40,453 nucleotides of DNA from Thermoleophilia bacterium (GCA_025964435.1 JAOPYV010000174.1:1-40453), one strand, 5' to 3'; counted from the stretch's first letter, positions 15,609 through 23,611 are shown. The notes: generated by a model from the letters alone, not told the origin. Translations and numbers: made by a program.

Positions 15609-16515
15609 CGGTGGCGATCAACATTCCGGTGTACTCCTGGGTGACGTGCATGCCAATGCGCTCGTAGAGGCCGAGCGCGCCGGTGCGCGAATCTGTCGAG
15701 AGCCCGCCCGTGGCGCGGCCACGGCGAGCGAACTGTCCGAATGCTTCCCGCAGGAGCGAGCCGCCAAGCCCGCGCCCGCGCTCGTGCTCGACGACTGCGA
15801 GCTGCTGCACCCAGCCTTCGGAACCGGCCGCGTTGTCGATGCAGTACGCCGCTCCGATCGCGGTGCCATCGCGCTCGAGCACGCGCAGCATCCAGGGCTC
15901 GAAGCCGGTGCGCTGGATCGTCACGGCGGCCCAGCCCTCGAGCGTCGTCGGCGGCCGATTCGGCCACGCGGAGAAGGCGTCCTCGATGATGCGCCAGACG
16001 ATCGCATCGTCGACGCCGGGCGCGAAGTCACGGACGGTCACGCCCGCCGGCAGCGCGGGGCCGGCCTCAAGCTCCTCCAGCGCGACCTGCAGCACCCACG
16101 CGGTGTAGCTCGCCTCGTAGCCCGCTCGGGTCAGGAGCTCGACGCGGTCGGTCGCGGCGGCCGGCACGACCTGGCGCACGTAGGCCGCGCCCTGCTCGCG
16201 CGCGCGGTGCAGGATCCAGTCGGCCAGCCAGCTGCCGATGCCGTACCCGCGGAACTCCGGCAGCACGTTGCCTTCGGCACGACTGGCGAAGACCTCCGCA
16301 TAGGCGGCGACGGCGCCGGACGGGTCGAGCACGAACGTGGCGTCGCGATCAAGGTCGACGCCGGGTCGATTCCAGTCGCCCTCGATGTCGGCGCGGTCCA
16401 CCTCGACGATGGCGATCTCATGCCGCTCGCAGGCGGCGACGACCTGCAGGACGCGACCTGCGTCGTCGCGCGTGGGCGCGCGCTGCGTGTAGCCGGCGGG
16501 AAGCGAGGACGTCAT
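15601..16515 (-). CDS. Tandem GNAT N-acetyltransferase
   Basis: A 304-residue protein with two GNAT domains in tandem, as in MshD-like proteins. The first carries NVLPEFRGYGIGSWLADWI (residues ~83-101) and the second carries VVEHERGRGLGGSLLREAF, each being the acetyl-CoA pyrophosphate loop R-G-x-G-x-G/A. The last part GALGLYERIGMHVTQEY is the normal GNAT end. The enzyme should transfer an acetyl group to an amine; the acceptor is unknown, and mycothiol synthesis is possible but not shown. The second loop is closer to consensus, so it is likely the active one. The start overlaps the stop of the lipoprotein gene as ATGA. Confidence 0.88.
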   Translation of the reverse strand: MTSSLPAGYTQRAPTRDDAGRVLQVVAACERHEIAIVEVDRADIEGDWNRPGVDLDRDATFVLDPSGAVAAYAEVFASRAEGNVLPEFRGYGIGSWLADWILHRAREQGAAYVRQVVPAAATDRVELLTRAGYEASYTAWVLQVALEELEAGPALPAGVTVRDFAPGVDDAIVWRIIEDAFSAWPNRPPTTLEGWAAVTIQRTGFEPWMLRVLERDGTAIGAAYCIDNAAGSEGWVQQLAVVEHERGRGLGGSLLREAFGQFARRGRATGGLSTDSRTGALGLYERIGMHVTQEYTGMLIATDA

Positions 16516-17000
16516 GAGTCGGCTGGTGCACCCGCGCCGGTGTCGTAGCCCTTGTCCTCCAGCGCGTTGATGGTCTTCTCGAGGTCCTCGGTCGTGCCGG
16601 AGAAGTCCTTCGCCACGGCCTGCAGCTCCGCTCCTGCGGCGGCGCCAGCCTTCGGATCCTTCTCGACGCGCGCCAGGATCGGCGCCATGCGACCGAGCTG
16701 ATCGCCGAACTCGCGGATGCCGGCGACGAGGTCGCCGTGCAGCTCCTTGACGTCGGCCGGCGGCTCGATCTCGGCGAGGTCGCTGGCAGCGGTCTCGATC
16801 ACGTCGGAGCCCTTCTGCAGGTCGCTCGACTTCGGCTGGCCGCCACTGAAGACATCGCTGTCGCGCACTTCGACCATGACCGAGCGCACTTCCTTCTCGT
16901 ACTCCGACTTGGTCAGCTCGTCGCCGCCGCCGCAGGCCGCGAGCAGCAGCGCGGCAGGGACCACGAGCAGGGCGAAGGTGATGGAGTTGCGACGGCGCAC
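16512..17000 (-). CDS. Small TKSEY-type lipoprotein
   Basis: A 162-residue exported lipoprotein. The signal is SITFALLVVPAALLLAACGGG. The mature part is helical, starting LTKSEYEKEVRSVMVEV and containing LAEIEPPADVKELHGDLV. This resembles two lipoproteins at 35254 and 35732 (see findings). The start is GTG at 17000, with GAGG seven bases upstream, rather than the longer frame to 17174, which runs into the divergent TetR gene. It is the first gene of a unit with GNAT (ATGA overlap) and the unknown protein. Function is unknown; helical coils suggest a periplasmic binding or scaffold role. Confidence 0.82.
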   Translation of the reverse strand: MRRRNSITFALLVVPAALLLAACGGGDELTKSEYEKEVRSVMVEVRDSDVFSGGQPKSSDLQKGSDVIETAASDLAEIEPPADVKELHGDLVAGIREFGDQLGRMAPILARVEKDPKAGAAAGAELQAVAKDFSGTTEDLEKTINALEDKGYDTGAGAPADS

Positions 17001-17112
17001 GACGAACCTCGTTGCTGGGAAAAATGAACGGTTCGCACAGCCTCGCACATCGGCTCGGAAGCGGCGACCAGCGGGGAGTTGCAGGTGCCTGATACCCGCG
17101 CTACAGTCGGAG

Positions 17113-17131
17113 GTTAGTGACCACTCACAAC
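17113..17131. promoter_or_regulatory. Candidate TetR autoregulatory operator
   Basis: The run GTTAGTGACCACTCACAAC contains GTGA and TCAC half-sites around CCAC. It lies over the TetR start region and 113 bases from the divergent lipoprotein start, the usual place for TetR self-control. Confidence 0.4.
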
Positions 17132-17740
17132 AGTGCGCGCGCCCCCGGCACCATGCTCGACGATTCCGAGACACCCGACACCTCCGCTCCGCACTCCCGC
17201 AGCACTGCAGCGGAACGGCGCGAGCGCGTGCTCGAGGTCGCGATGCACGAGTTCTCCGAGCGCGGCTACGAAGGCGGGTCGACGCAGCGAATCGCTGCTG
17301 CGGCAGGCATCAGCCAGGCGTATGTCTTCCAGCTCTACGGATCCAAGCCGCGGCTCTTCCTCGCCGTCATCGAGCGCTGCATGGAGGACATGCTCACGCT
17401 CTTCGAGACGGCGAGCTCGGGCCGCGGAGGCTCGGCGGCGCTTCGCGCGGTCGGCGATGCGTACCTCGAGATGATCGCGAATGATCCGGTGCGCTTCCAG
17501 ATGCAGCTCGTCGGCTACGCCTCCTGCGCGCAGCCGGACGTGCGCGCCGCGATGCGGACCGGATTCGGCCGCGTGGTCGAGCTGGCCGAGCAGCGGAGCG
17601 GCCTGCCCAACGCGGAGGTCGCGCGCTTCTTCGCCGACGGCATGCTGCTCAACGTCGTGACGGCGATGGGACTGACGAGCGAGCCGACGCCGTGGGGCGC
17701 CCGCCTGATCGACGGCTCGATCGGACTCGGACGCGGCTAG
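17117..17740 (+). CDS. TetR family transcriptional regulator
   Basis: A 207-residue regulator. The N-terminal helix-turn-helix is clear: RRERVLEVAMHEFSERGYEGGSTQRIAAAAGISQAYVFQLYGSKPRLFLAVIE, preceded by ~30 disordered residues. The C-terminal part is a helical ligand-binding domain (AVGDAYLEMIANDPVRFQMQL) resembling regulators of efflux or lipid genes, but the ligand is unknown. Start: GTG at 17117 has GGAGG only three bases away and TACAGT nine bases upstream, while the ATG at 17153 has no ribosome site, so I keep the GTG. It diverges from the lipoprotein operon; a shared operator is plausible. Confidence 0.88.
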   Translation: MTTHNSARAPGTMLDDSETPDTSAPHSRSTAAERRERVLEVAMHEFSERGYEGGSTQRIAAAAGISQAYVFQLYGSKPRLFLAVIERCMEDMLTLFETASSGRGGSAALRAVGDAYLEMIANDPVRFQMQLVGYASCAQPDVRAAMRTGFGRVVELAEQRSGLPNAEVARFFADGMLLNVVTAMGLTSEPTPWGARLIDGSIGLGRG

Positions 17741-18045
17741 CGCGAGCCGACGAACCGCCCGAGCGCGGCGACGAGCTCCTCGGCGCGCGCCTCGCGGGCA
17801 TCCGCCGGAGCGTGGACCACGCAGTGGTTGACGTGCTCGCCGACCACGCCGAGCGCAACCTTGTCGACCGCGGCACGCACGGCGGAGAGCTGGGTGAGGA
17901 TGTCGAGGCAGTAGCGATCCTCCTCGACCATGCGTGAGATGCCGCGCACCTGGCCCTCGATGCGGCGCAGCCGGCGCAGCAGCGCGACCTTGTCGTCGGA
18001 GTAGCCCGGGAGTTCCTGTGCGTGGGTGTCGGAGGAGGCGGCCAT
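17737..18045 (-). CDS. csoR: CsoR family copper-sensing repressor
   Basis: A 102-residue repressor of the CsoR/RcnR (DUF156) family. The four-helix core carries Cys46 (RYCLDIL), His71 and Cys75 (EHVNHC). The spacing of 25 and 4 residues is that of the Cu(I) site of Mycobacterium CsoR, so copper rather than nickel or formaldehyde is the likely signal. It diverges from copZ-copA, and the intervening region contains a CsoR-type GC box. Binding of Cu(I) should release the box and allow export genes to be made. The ATG at 18045 is chosen because TACGCT lies seven bases upstream; the frame extends 17 codons further without support. Confidence 0.93.
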   Translation of the reverse strand: MAASSDTHAQELPGYSDDKVALLRRLRRIEGQVRGISRMVEEDRYCLDILTQLSAVRAAVDKVALGVVGEHVNHCVVHAPADAREARAEELVAALGRFVGSR

Positions 18046-18052
18046 GCAGCTC

Positions 18053-18077
18053 AGCGTAGCATACCCCCGGGGGGTAT
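18053..18077. promoter_or_regulatory. CsoR operator and csoR -10 hexamer
   Basis: ATACCCCC-G-GGGGGTAT (18061-18077) is a perfect palindrome of the known CsoR type, with G tracts flanked by AT ends. The minus-strand hexamer TACGCT (18053-18058) lies next to it, seven bases before the csoR start, so the operator overlaps the csoR promoter and may also cover the copZ promoter. Confidence 0.8.
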
Positions 18078-18149
18078 TTGACCGGGCTTGGAGCACCGAC
18101 TACGATGCAGGGGAGGTGGGCACGACCCACGCGACCGAGGGAGCTTTCC

Positions 18150-18380
18150 ATGAGCACGCCGAATCCAGGACCGACCGAGCTGCATTTCGCCGTCTCTGGC
18201 ATGCACTGTGGAGGCTGCTCGAACGCGGTGAGCCGTCGCCTCGGCAAGCTCGACTCGGTCGATTCGGTCGAGGTGTCGCTCGATGACAAGCTCGTGCGGG
18301 TCCTCGGGACGGCGCTGGTCGCGCAGGAGCTGCGCGCGGCGATCACCGAGGCGGGCTACGAAGCACGGCTGTTGGCATGA
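18150..18380 (+). CDS. copZ: CopZ-like copper chaperone (HMA domain)
   Basis: A 76-residue soluble protein made of one heavy-metal-associated domain. The motif GMHCGGC places the metal cysteines at 20 and 23, and the fold proceeds through SVEVSLDDKLVRVLG to ITEAGYEA, as in CopZ. It should carry Cu(I) to CopA or CsoR. Translation starts at the ATG after GGGAG; the upstream frame to 18078 would cross the promoter. The stop overlaps the copA start as ATGA, so the two are coupled. Confidence 0.92.
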   Translation: MSTPNPGPTELHFAVSGMHCGGCSNAVSRRLGKLDSVDSVEVSLDDKLVRVLGTALVAQELRAAITEAGYEARLLA

Positions 18381-20572
18381 CCGGTGCGACCACCACCGAC
18401 CTGCGCATCGAGGGCATGACCTGCGCCGCGTGCGCGCAGCGGGTCGAGCGCTCGCTCGGGTCGGTCGACGGCGTGGCTGCACATGTCAATTTCGCGACGG
18501 GCATCGCGCACGTCGAGCACGGGCACGACGTGGACGTGGCCACGCTGGTGGATCGGGTCGACCACGCGGGCTACGACGCGCACGTCCATGACACGGGCGG
18601 CGGGGGCCATGCCCACCACGAGGAAGATCCGCGCGGGCTGCGGCTGCGGCTGCTCGTCGCCATCCCGTTGACGCTGCCGATCGTGCTGCTGATGTTCGCC
18701 ACGGCGCTTCGCTTCGAGGGCTGGGAGCTGGTCGCGCTCGCGCTCGGCACGCCCGTCGCGCTCTGGTGCGCCGCGCCGTTCCATCGCACCGCACTGCGCA
18801 GCGCGCGCCACCGCGCCGCGAACATGGACACGCTCGTCTCGATGGGCGTTCTGGCCGCGTGGAGCTGGTCGGCCGTCTCGCTGCTGCTGCTCGGCGGCAA
18901 GGATTCCTACGTCGAGGTCGCGGCGGTGACAACGACGCTGCTGCTTGCTGGCCGCGTGCTCGAGGCGCGGGCGCGCACGAGCGCGGGCGATGCGATTCGC
19001 AGCCTGCTCGAGCTCGCGACGAAGTCGGCGCGCGTGCTCGGCGACGATGGCACTGAACGCGAGGTCGAGCCGGGCGCGCTGCGCGTCGGCGATCGGCTCG
19101 TGGTCCGCCCGGGCGAGCGGATCGCGACCGACGGCATCATCGACCAGGGCGCGTCGGCGATCGACCGCTCGATCGTGACGGGCGAGACCGTGCCCGAGGC
19201 GGCGGGCGTCGGCGATGAGGTGCTGGGCGGCACCGTCGTCGTCGATGGACGCGTCATCGTGCGCGCCACACGGGTCGGCGCCGACACCGCGCTCGCCCAG
19301 GTGGCACGCCTCGTGGAGGCGGCGCAGGCGGGCCGCGCGCAGATCCAGCGCCTGGCGGATCGCATCTCCGCCATCTTCGTGCCGATCGTGATCCTCCTGG
19401 CCGCCGCGACGCTTGCCGGCTGGCTGGTCTCGGGCGCCGAGGTGGGCGTCGCCATCACGGCCGCGGTGGCGGTGCTCATCGTCGCCTGCCCCTGCGCGCT
19501 CGGCCTCGCGACGCCGGCGGCGCTGCTGGTCGGGACGGGCCGCGGCGCGCAGCTCGGCATCGTGATCGGTGGACCCGAGGTGCTGGAGCGCGTCCGTGAC
19601 ATCGACACCGTGCTGCTGGACAAGACCGGCACGATCACGACCGGCGAGTTCGCGCTGGAGCAGGTCGTGCCGGCTGGCTCGACCGATGTCGACGATGCGT
19701 TGCGCACGGCATGGGCGCTCGAGGCGGCGAGCGAGCATCCGATCGCACAGGCGGTCAGCCGCGGCGCGCAGGAGCGCTTGGCAGTGGGCGCGGACGCGGC
19801 GGGCAGCGCCCCCGAGGTCGAGGACTTTGCGAACCATGCAGGACGCGGCGTCGTCGGCGTCGTCGATGGACGTCGCGCCGTCGTCGGCCGCGAGCCGCTC
19901 TTCGTCGAGCTCGGCCTCACCATCCCCGAGGAGCTTGCGGCAACCGTTGCGGCGGCGCGGGGCGATGGTGCGACCAGCGTGCTCGTCGGGTGGGACGGTT
20001 CCGCGCGCGCCGCGCTCGTGCTGCGCGACCAGGTCAAGCCCGACAGCGTCGCTGCCATCGCAGCGCTGCATGGATTGGGACTGCGCACCGAGCTCGTCAC
20101 CGGGGACGCGAGCGCCGTGGGCCACGCGGTCGCGCAGCGCGTCGGGATCGCCGATGTCACTGCGGAGACGATGCCGGCTGACAAGGACGCGCTCGTCGCC
20201 GCCCGTCAGGCCGACGGCCGGCGCGTGGCGATGGTCGGCGACGGCATCAACGATGCACCGGCGCTCGCACGCGCCGACCTCGGCATCGCGATCGGCACGG
20301 GCGCGGACGTCGCCATCGAGGCGAGTGACCTGACGCTCGTCTCGGGCAGCCTGTGGGCCGCCGTCGATGCGATCCGCCTCGCCCGCGCGACCCTGCGCAC
20401 GATCCGCGGCAACCTGTTCTGGGCATTCGCCTACAACGTCGCAGCGCTGCCGCTCGCCGTCGCCGGACTACTCAGCCCGATGGTCGCCGGCGCGGCAATG
20501 GCAGCATCCAGCCTCTTCGTGCTCGGCAACTCGCTCCGCCTCCGCAGCTTCCGCACCGCCCGCCCGCACTGA
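18377..20572 (+). CDS. copA: Copper-exporting P1B-type ATPase
   Basis: A 731-residue heavy-metal P-type ATPase. Residues ~8-75 are one HMA domain with GMTCAACAQR, followed by a short His-rich linker (HAHHEED). The membrane domain has the ion-binding CPC in VACPCALGLATP near residue 370. The catalytic core has DKTGTIT (phosphorylated Asp near 415), SEHPIAQ (nucleotide site) and VGDGINDAPALA. The late helices contain the Asn-Tyr (AFAYN) and Met-Ser type residues expected in Cu(I) pumps. It should export Cu(I) from the cytosol. It is the second gene of the copZA unit under CsoR control. Confidence 0.95.
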   Translation: MTGATTTDLRIEGMTCAACAQRVERSLGSVDGVAAHVNFATGIAHVEHGHDVDVATLVDRVDHAGYDAHVHDTGGGGHAHHEEDPRGLRLRLLVAIPLTLPIVLLMFATALRFEGWELVALALGTPVALWCAAPFHRTALRSARHRAANMDTLVSMGVLAAWSWSAVSLLLLGGKDSYVEVAAVTTTLLLAGRVLEARARTSAGDAIRSLLELATKSARVLGDDGTEREVEPGALRVGDRLVVRPGERIATDGIIDQGASAIDRSIVTGETVPEAAGVGDEVLGGTVVVDGRVIVRATRVGADTALAQVARLVEAAQAGRAQIQRLADRISAIFVPIVILLAAATLAGWLVSGAEVGVAITAAVAVLIVACPCALGLATPAALLVGTGRGAQLGIVIGGPEVLERVRDIDTVLLDKTGTITTGEFALEQVVPAGSTDVDDALRTAWALEAASEHPIAQAVSRGAQERLAVGADAAGSAPEVEDFANHAGRGVVGVVDGRRAVVGREPLFVELGLTIPEELAATVAAARGDGATSVLVGWDGSARAALVLRDQVKPDSVAAIAALHGLGLRTELVTGDASAVGHAVAQRVGIADVTAETMPADKDALVAARQADGRRVAMVGDGINDAPALARADLGIAIGTGADVAIEASDLTLVSGSLWAAVDAIRLARATLRTIRGNLFWAFAYNVAALPLAVAGLLSPMVAGAAMAASSLFVLGNSLRLRSFRTARPH

Positions 20573-20589
20573 CATCGCCGCTATCGCAT

Positions 20590-20743
20590 GGGGTTCTGCG
20601 ATTTTGTCACGACATACGTGACAAACGTGAGACAGCACAGGGCCGAAATCGTCTGACGCAGGCGAGCGCAGGTGCATTTCGGCGCGCAGGGCCCGCGGTG
20701 TCGCACGAAACTCACGATATACGTGACAAAATCGAGGAACCCC
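20590..20743. repeat. 154-base nested inverted-repeat element
   Basis: Outer arms 20590-20610 and 20723-20743 pair in 19 of 21 positions. Each arm holds a smaller palindrome: TTTGTCACG-ACATA-CGTGACAAA (20603-20625) and TCACG-ATATA-CGTGA (20712-20726). The centre has GCCGAAAT (20642-20649) against 20676-20683. The A/T words stand out in GC-rich DNA. It fills the 307-base gap between the convergent copA and purD ends, in which I find no credible gene. The role could be two-way terminator, structured RNA or mobile repeat. Confidence 0.65.
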
Positions 20744-20800
20744 GATCGATACGCGGGGCTGCTGCACGAACGCTCACCCATGGCGACCAAAGTCGAGTCA

Positions 20801-20818
20801 CCCCCGCCGAATCGGGGG
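20801..20818. terminator. Small hairpin near purD 3' end
   Basis: CCCCCG-CCGAAT-CGGGGG gives a six-bp GC stem, 62 bases after the purD stop on its strand. A similar short stem, CCCCG/CGGGG, lies at 20740-20757. It could end purD transcription. Confidence 0.4.
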
Positions 20819-20879
20819 CGTTCAGTGCGGCGGCTCAGTGCGGTGCGGGCTCAGCGCGCGGGCGGCTCAATGGCGCGGC

Positions 20880-22187
20880 TCAGCGCGCGGCGCTGGCGAG
20901 GCCGGCCTGGCCGATGTCAGTGCGCATCTGGCGGCCGGGGACCCGGATGTGCGTGGCGGCTGCGTAGGCGCGCTCGATCGCGAGCTCGAGCTGCGGCGCC
21001 CATGCGCTCACGGTGACCACACGCCCACCGAGCGCATCGATTTCGTCGGTCGATCCATCGACACGCGTCGCGAGCCCGAGGAAGAGCTCCACGCCGTCGA
21101 TCGCGCGGGCGGCATCGAGCCCGGTCACGCGCACCGGCTGCGGCTCCAGCTGGAGCGTCGGGTAGTGCTCCGCAGCGACGCAGACGGCGACCGCATGCCC
21201 CGTGGCGGCGACATCGACGTCTGTCGGCAGCGTTCCGTGCGCGGCCCGATCGAGCAGGTCGAGCAGGTCGGCGTCGAGCACGCGCACCAGCGCCTGCGTC
21301 TCCGGGTTTCCGAAGCGCGAGTTGTACTCGAGCACCTGCGGGCCGTCGGACGTCAACATCACGCCGGCGTAGATGACGCCGTGGAACGGCGTCCCCGCCT
21401 CGCGCAGCTGGTCGACGATCGGCTGGATCACCGCGCGCGCAAGTCGCGCCGCCTCGGCCGGATCCAGCTCGGCGCTCGGCGCATAGGCGCCCATGCCGCC
21501 CGTGTTCGGGCCGGCGTCGTCATCGCCGAGCCGCTTGTAGTCACGAGCCGCAGGCAGTGGGACGACGGAGCTGCCGTCGACGATCGCCATCACGCTCGCC
21601 TCCTCGCCGGTCACGAGTTGCTCCACGAGCACGCGGTCGCCACTGACACCGAAGCGACGCTCGACCATCAGCACCTCGACCGCCTCGCGGGCGAGCGCGG
21701 GCGTGGGACACACGAACGCGCCAAGTCCGGCCGCCAGGCCGTCCGCCTTGACCGCCACGGCGCCACCGAGCTCCTCGATCGCGGCGTGCGCCGCCTCGAC
21801 CGAGTCGCAGCTGCGCCAGGCCGGCGTCGGCACGTGCGCGCGCTCCATCAACTGCTTCGCGAAGCGCTTGCTGCCCTCCAGCTGCGCCGCCGCTCCGCTC
21901 GGTCCGAGGCAGGTCAGCCCGGCAGCGGCCATGCGCGACGCGAGCCCCGCGACGAGCAGGTCTTCGGCACCGATGATGACGAGGTCCGGCGCCAGCTGGA
22001 TCGCCACGGCAACGAGGCCGTCGAGGTCACCGAGGTCGACATCCGGATGGCACGTCGCGAACTGCGCGATGCCTGCGTTGCCGGGTGCCACATGCAGCTC
22101 CGCCAACCGCGGCGATACGGCGAACGCGTGGCAGAGCGCGTGATCGCGGCCTCCGCCACCGATGACGAGGACACGAAGACGGGACAT
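20880..22187 (-). CDS. purD: Phosphoribosylamine-glycine ligase
   Basis: A 435-residue enzyme of de novo purine synthesis. It joins glycine to 5-phosphoribosylamine using ATP. The N-terminal domain begins LRVLVIGGGGRDHAL. The ATP-grasp part shows LEGSKRFAKQLM, AVAVKADGLAAGLGAFV, VEQLVTGEEASVMAI, GPNTGGMGAYAPS, GVIYAGVML and LEYNSRFGNPETQAL, all PurD blocks. The usual long form with a C-terminal domain is complete. The start is uncertain: I give the ATG of MSRLRVLV, but an ATG nine codons upstream at 22214 is also possible (AAGCTT lies six bases before it). It diverges from the MarR gene and converges with copA. Confidence 0.95.
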   Translation of the reverse strand: MSRLRVLVIGGGGRDHALCHAFAVSPRLAELHVAPGNAGIAQFATCHPDVDLGDLDGLVAVAIQLAPDLVIIGAEDLLVAGLASRMAAAGLTCLGPSGAAAQLEGSKRFAKQLMERAHVPTPAWRSCDSVEAAHAAIEELGGAVAVKADGLAAGLGAFVCPTPALAREAVEVLMVERRFGVSGDRVLVEQLVTGEEASVMAIVDGSSVVPLPAARDYKRLGDDDAGPNTGGMGAYAPSAELDPAEAARLARAVIQPIVDQLREAGTPFHGVIYAGVMLTSDGPQVLEYNSRFGNPETQALVRVLDADLLDLLDRAAHGTLPTDVDVAATGHAVAVCVAAEHYPTLQLEPQPVRVTGLDAARAIDGVELFLGLATRVDGSTDEIDALGGRVVTVSAWAPQLELAIERAYAAATHIRVPGRQMRTDIGQAGLASAAR

Positions 22188-22337
22188 TTCGGGATGCGAA
22201 TTCGATGCGGGCATGCTGGGAAGCTTCGCAGGTCGAGCCCAGATCAGCAGCATTTCGTACGGAACCTGTCTATTCCACCCCGACGATACGCAAACCGGAC
22301 GACGCTGGATTACGAACGGGGTAGTGGTGTTTCTGTC

Positions 22338-22889
22338 ATGAACTTTTTCGCAAAGCCAAGGGGGGTGGGCAGCATCGTTGCCCGTCAAGATACGAATCCT
22401 CGAGCTGGACGCGCTGCGTTCGGAGATCCGCGCCGCGACCTGCCCGAGATGGTGGACCGCATGGGCGTGGCGATCGAATCGTTGCGCACGCAGTGGCGCA
22501 CGCAGGCGCACCTCGGCACCCACGAGCGCATGGCCATCTCCCAGCTCCGCGTGCACGGCCCGATGCCGATGAGCGAGCTCGCCGCCCGCATCTCACTCTC
22601 GCGCGCCGCAGTGACCAGCCTGATCGACCGCCTCGAGCAGGATGATTGGGTCAAGCGCGAGCCCGACGACCACGATCGTCGACGCACCGTGCTGAGCCTG
22701 CTGCCCAAGGCCACGACGGCATTCGACAGCGTCTCGGAGGACTATTCCGCGCACCTGGCCACGCTGGCCGGGGACCTGTCGGATGATGAGTGGCGCACCG
22801 TTGCCACGTTCGTCGGCGGGATCACGGAGCTCTCCCAGCGCCATGCCGATCGCCTGCGCGCCACCGCGGTGGAACGTTCGCTCACGTAG
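22338..22889 (+). CDS. MarR family regulator, start uncertain
   Basis: A winged-helix MarR protein of up to 183 residues. The core is unmistakable: ERMAISQLRVHGPMPMSELAARISLSRAAVTSLIDRLEQDDWVKREPDDHDRRRTVLSLLPKA, with dimer helices on both sides. The first ~37 codons of the given frame have poor third-position GC bias, whereas an overlapping frame (22378 to about 22430, LPVKIRILELDALRSEIR) has strong bias. So either the start is the later ATG at 22449 or 22464, or a frameshift separates the true N-terminus. It diverges from purD over 150 bases. Ligand and targets are unknown; the small membrane protein downstream is a possible target. Confidence 0.8.
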   Translation: MNFFAKPRGVGSIVARQDTNPRAGRAAFGDPRRDLPEMVDRMGVAIESLRTQWRTQAHLGTHERMAISQLRVHGPMPMSELAARISLSRAAVTSLIDRLEQDDWVKREPDDHDRRRTVLSLLPKATTAFDSVSEDYSAHLATLAGDLSDDEWRTVATFVGGITELSQRHADRLRATAVERSLT

Positions 22890-22942
22890 CGGCGCGAGCC
22901 GGTGTAGGGTAGGGCGACCGTCATCCTTGGAGGATCCAGCAG

Positions 22943-23035
22943 ATGCGCGACTTCGACGCTCTCTTTCCCGCAGCCTTCGTCACGGCGTGCGTCATTGCCC
23001 TCGTCGTCATGACGCTCAAGGGCCTGCTGATCTGA
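22943..23035 (+). CDS. 30-residue single-pass membrane protein
   Basis: A small gene with a good ribosome site: GGAGG at 22929-22933, nine bases before the ATG. The peptide starts MRDFDALFPAAF, continues with a hydrophobic stretch (VTACVIALVVMT) and ends LKGLLI; the stop is followed within five bases by the convergent SRPBCC gene. Codon third positions are almost all G or C, as in the real genes around it. TAGGGT at 22905-22910 is a possible -10. It is too short for routine gene finders and I do not recognise the family. It may modulate a membrane partner, but no evidence names one. Confidence 0.6.
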   Translation: MRDFDALFPAAFVTACVIALVVMTLKGLLI

Positions 23036-23039
23036 CTCG

Positions 23040-23489
23040 TCAGTCCTCGTCCTCGTCGGCGTCAAGCTCGCTCAGGCCGTCGAGGATCTGCTCCCAGGCG
23101 TCCTCCACGTAGCGCCACGTTGCCGTACGTCCGGCGAAGCCGTCGTGCACGAGCAGCACGTGCGTGCCCTCGTCGCTCGGCTCCAGTGCCCACGTGACGC
23201 GCGACGGCGCGTCGCTCGCAGCAGCTGCATCGCCCTCGGCGGTGACGGCGAAGGAGTGGACCAGCCGATGCGGCTCGTCGACCTCCTCCACGACGCCTTC
23301 GACGGTGACGACGCCGTCCTCGGTGACGTAGCGCAGCGCGGCGCCCGGCATCAGCGAGGAATCCATGCCGCTGTCGTAGAAGTGGCAGCGCACGTCGTCG
23401 GAGTCCGTCAGCGTGCGCCAGACGTCCTCGATCGGCGCCTGGATCGTCCGCTCGTGACGGTGGGAGATGCGGATCTGTGTCTCGGACAT
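23040..23489 (-). CDS. SRPBCC/AHSA1-like domain protein
   Basis: A 149-residue protein of the START/Bet v1-like (SRPBCC) superfamily. The start ISHRHERTIQAPIEDVWRTLTDSDDVRCHF and the later VEEVDEPHRLVHSFAV, RVTWALEP and GTHVLLVHDGF with a final helix DAWEQILDGL match the AHSA1-like layout of polyketide-cyclase or Hsp90-activator related proteins. It probably binds a hydrophobic ligand; the function is unknown. The end is acidic (DADEDED). The ATG at 23489 is chosen from the domain boundary and a GGAG-like site upstream. It converges with the small membrane protein gene and diverges from the 23612 gene. Confidence 0.85.
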   Translation of the reverse strand: MSETQIRISHRHERTIQAPIEDVWRTLTDSDDVRCHFYDSGMDSSLMPGAALRYVTEDGVVTVEGVVEEVDEPHRLVHSFAVTAEGDAAAASDAPSRVTWALEPSDEGTHVLLVHDGFAGRTATWRYVEDAWEQILDGLSELDADEDED

Positions 23490-23599
23490 GTCGGGCGCTC
23501 CGTGGGCGACAGCGTGGATGCACTCCCACTGCCCGCAACCCGGAACGACCGAACCTATTCGATGATCAATGCTTCGGCTTTCGTCTCGGCGAAATCGGG

Positions 23600-23605
23600 C
23601 ACACT
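23600..23605 (+). promoter_or_regulatory. Candidate -10 hexamer before GTG start at 23612
   Basis: CACACT followed by exactly six bases and GTG. It fits the leaderless pattern of the window and supports the GTG over the longer upstream frame. Confidence 0.35.
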
Positions 23606-23611
23606 CCCGGG

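Noticed and set aside
20838-22337. Long plus-strand open frame antisense to purD, joined to the MarR frame
   Set aside because: It runs antisense to an unmistakable PurD protein and has Arg/His-rich low-similarity translation. Only the last ~180 codons are MarR.
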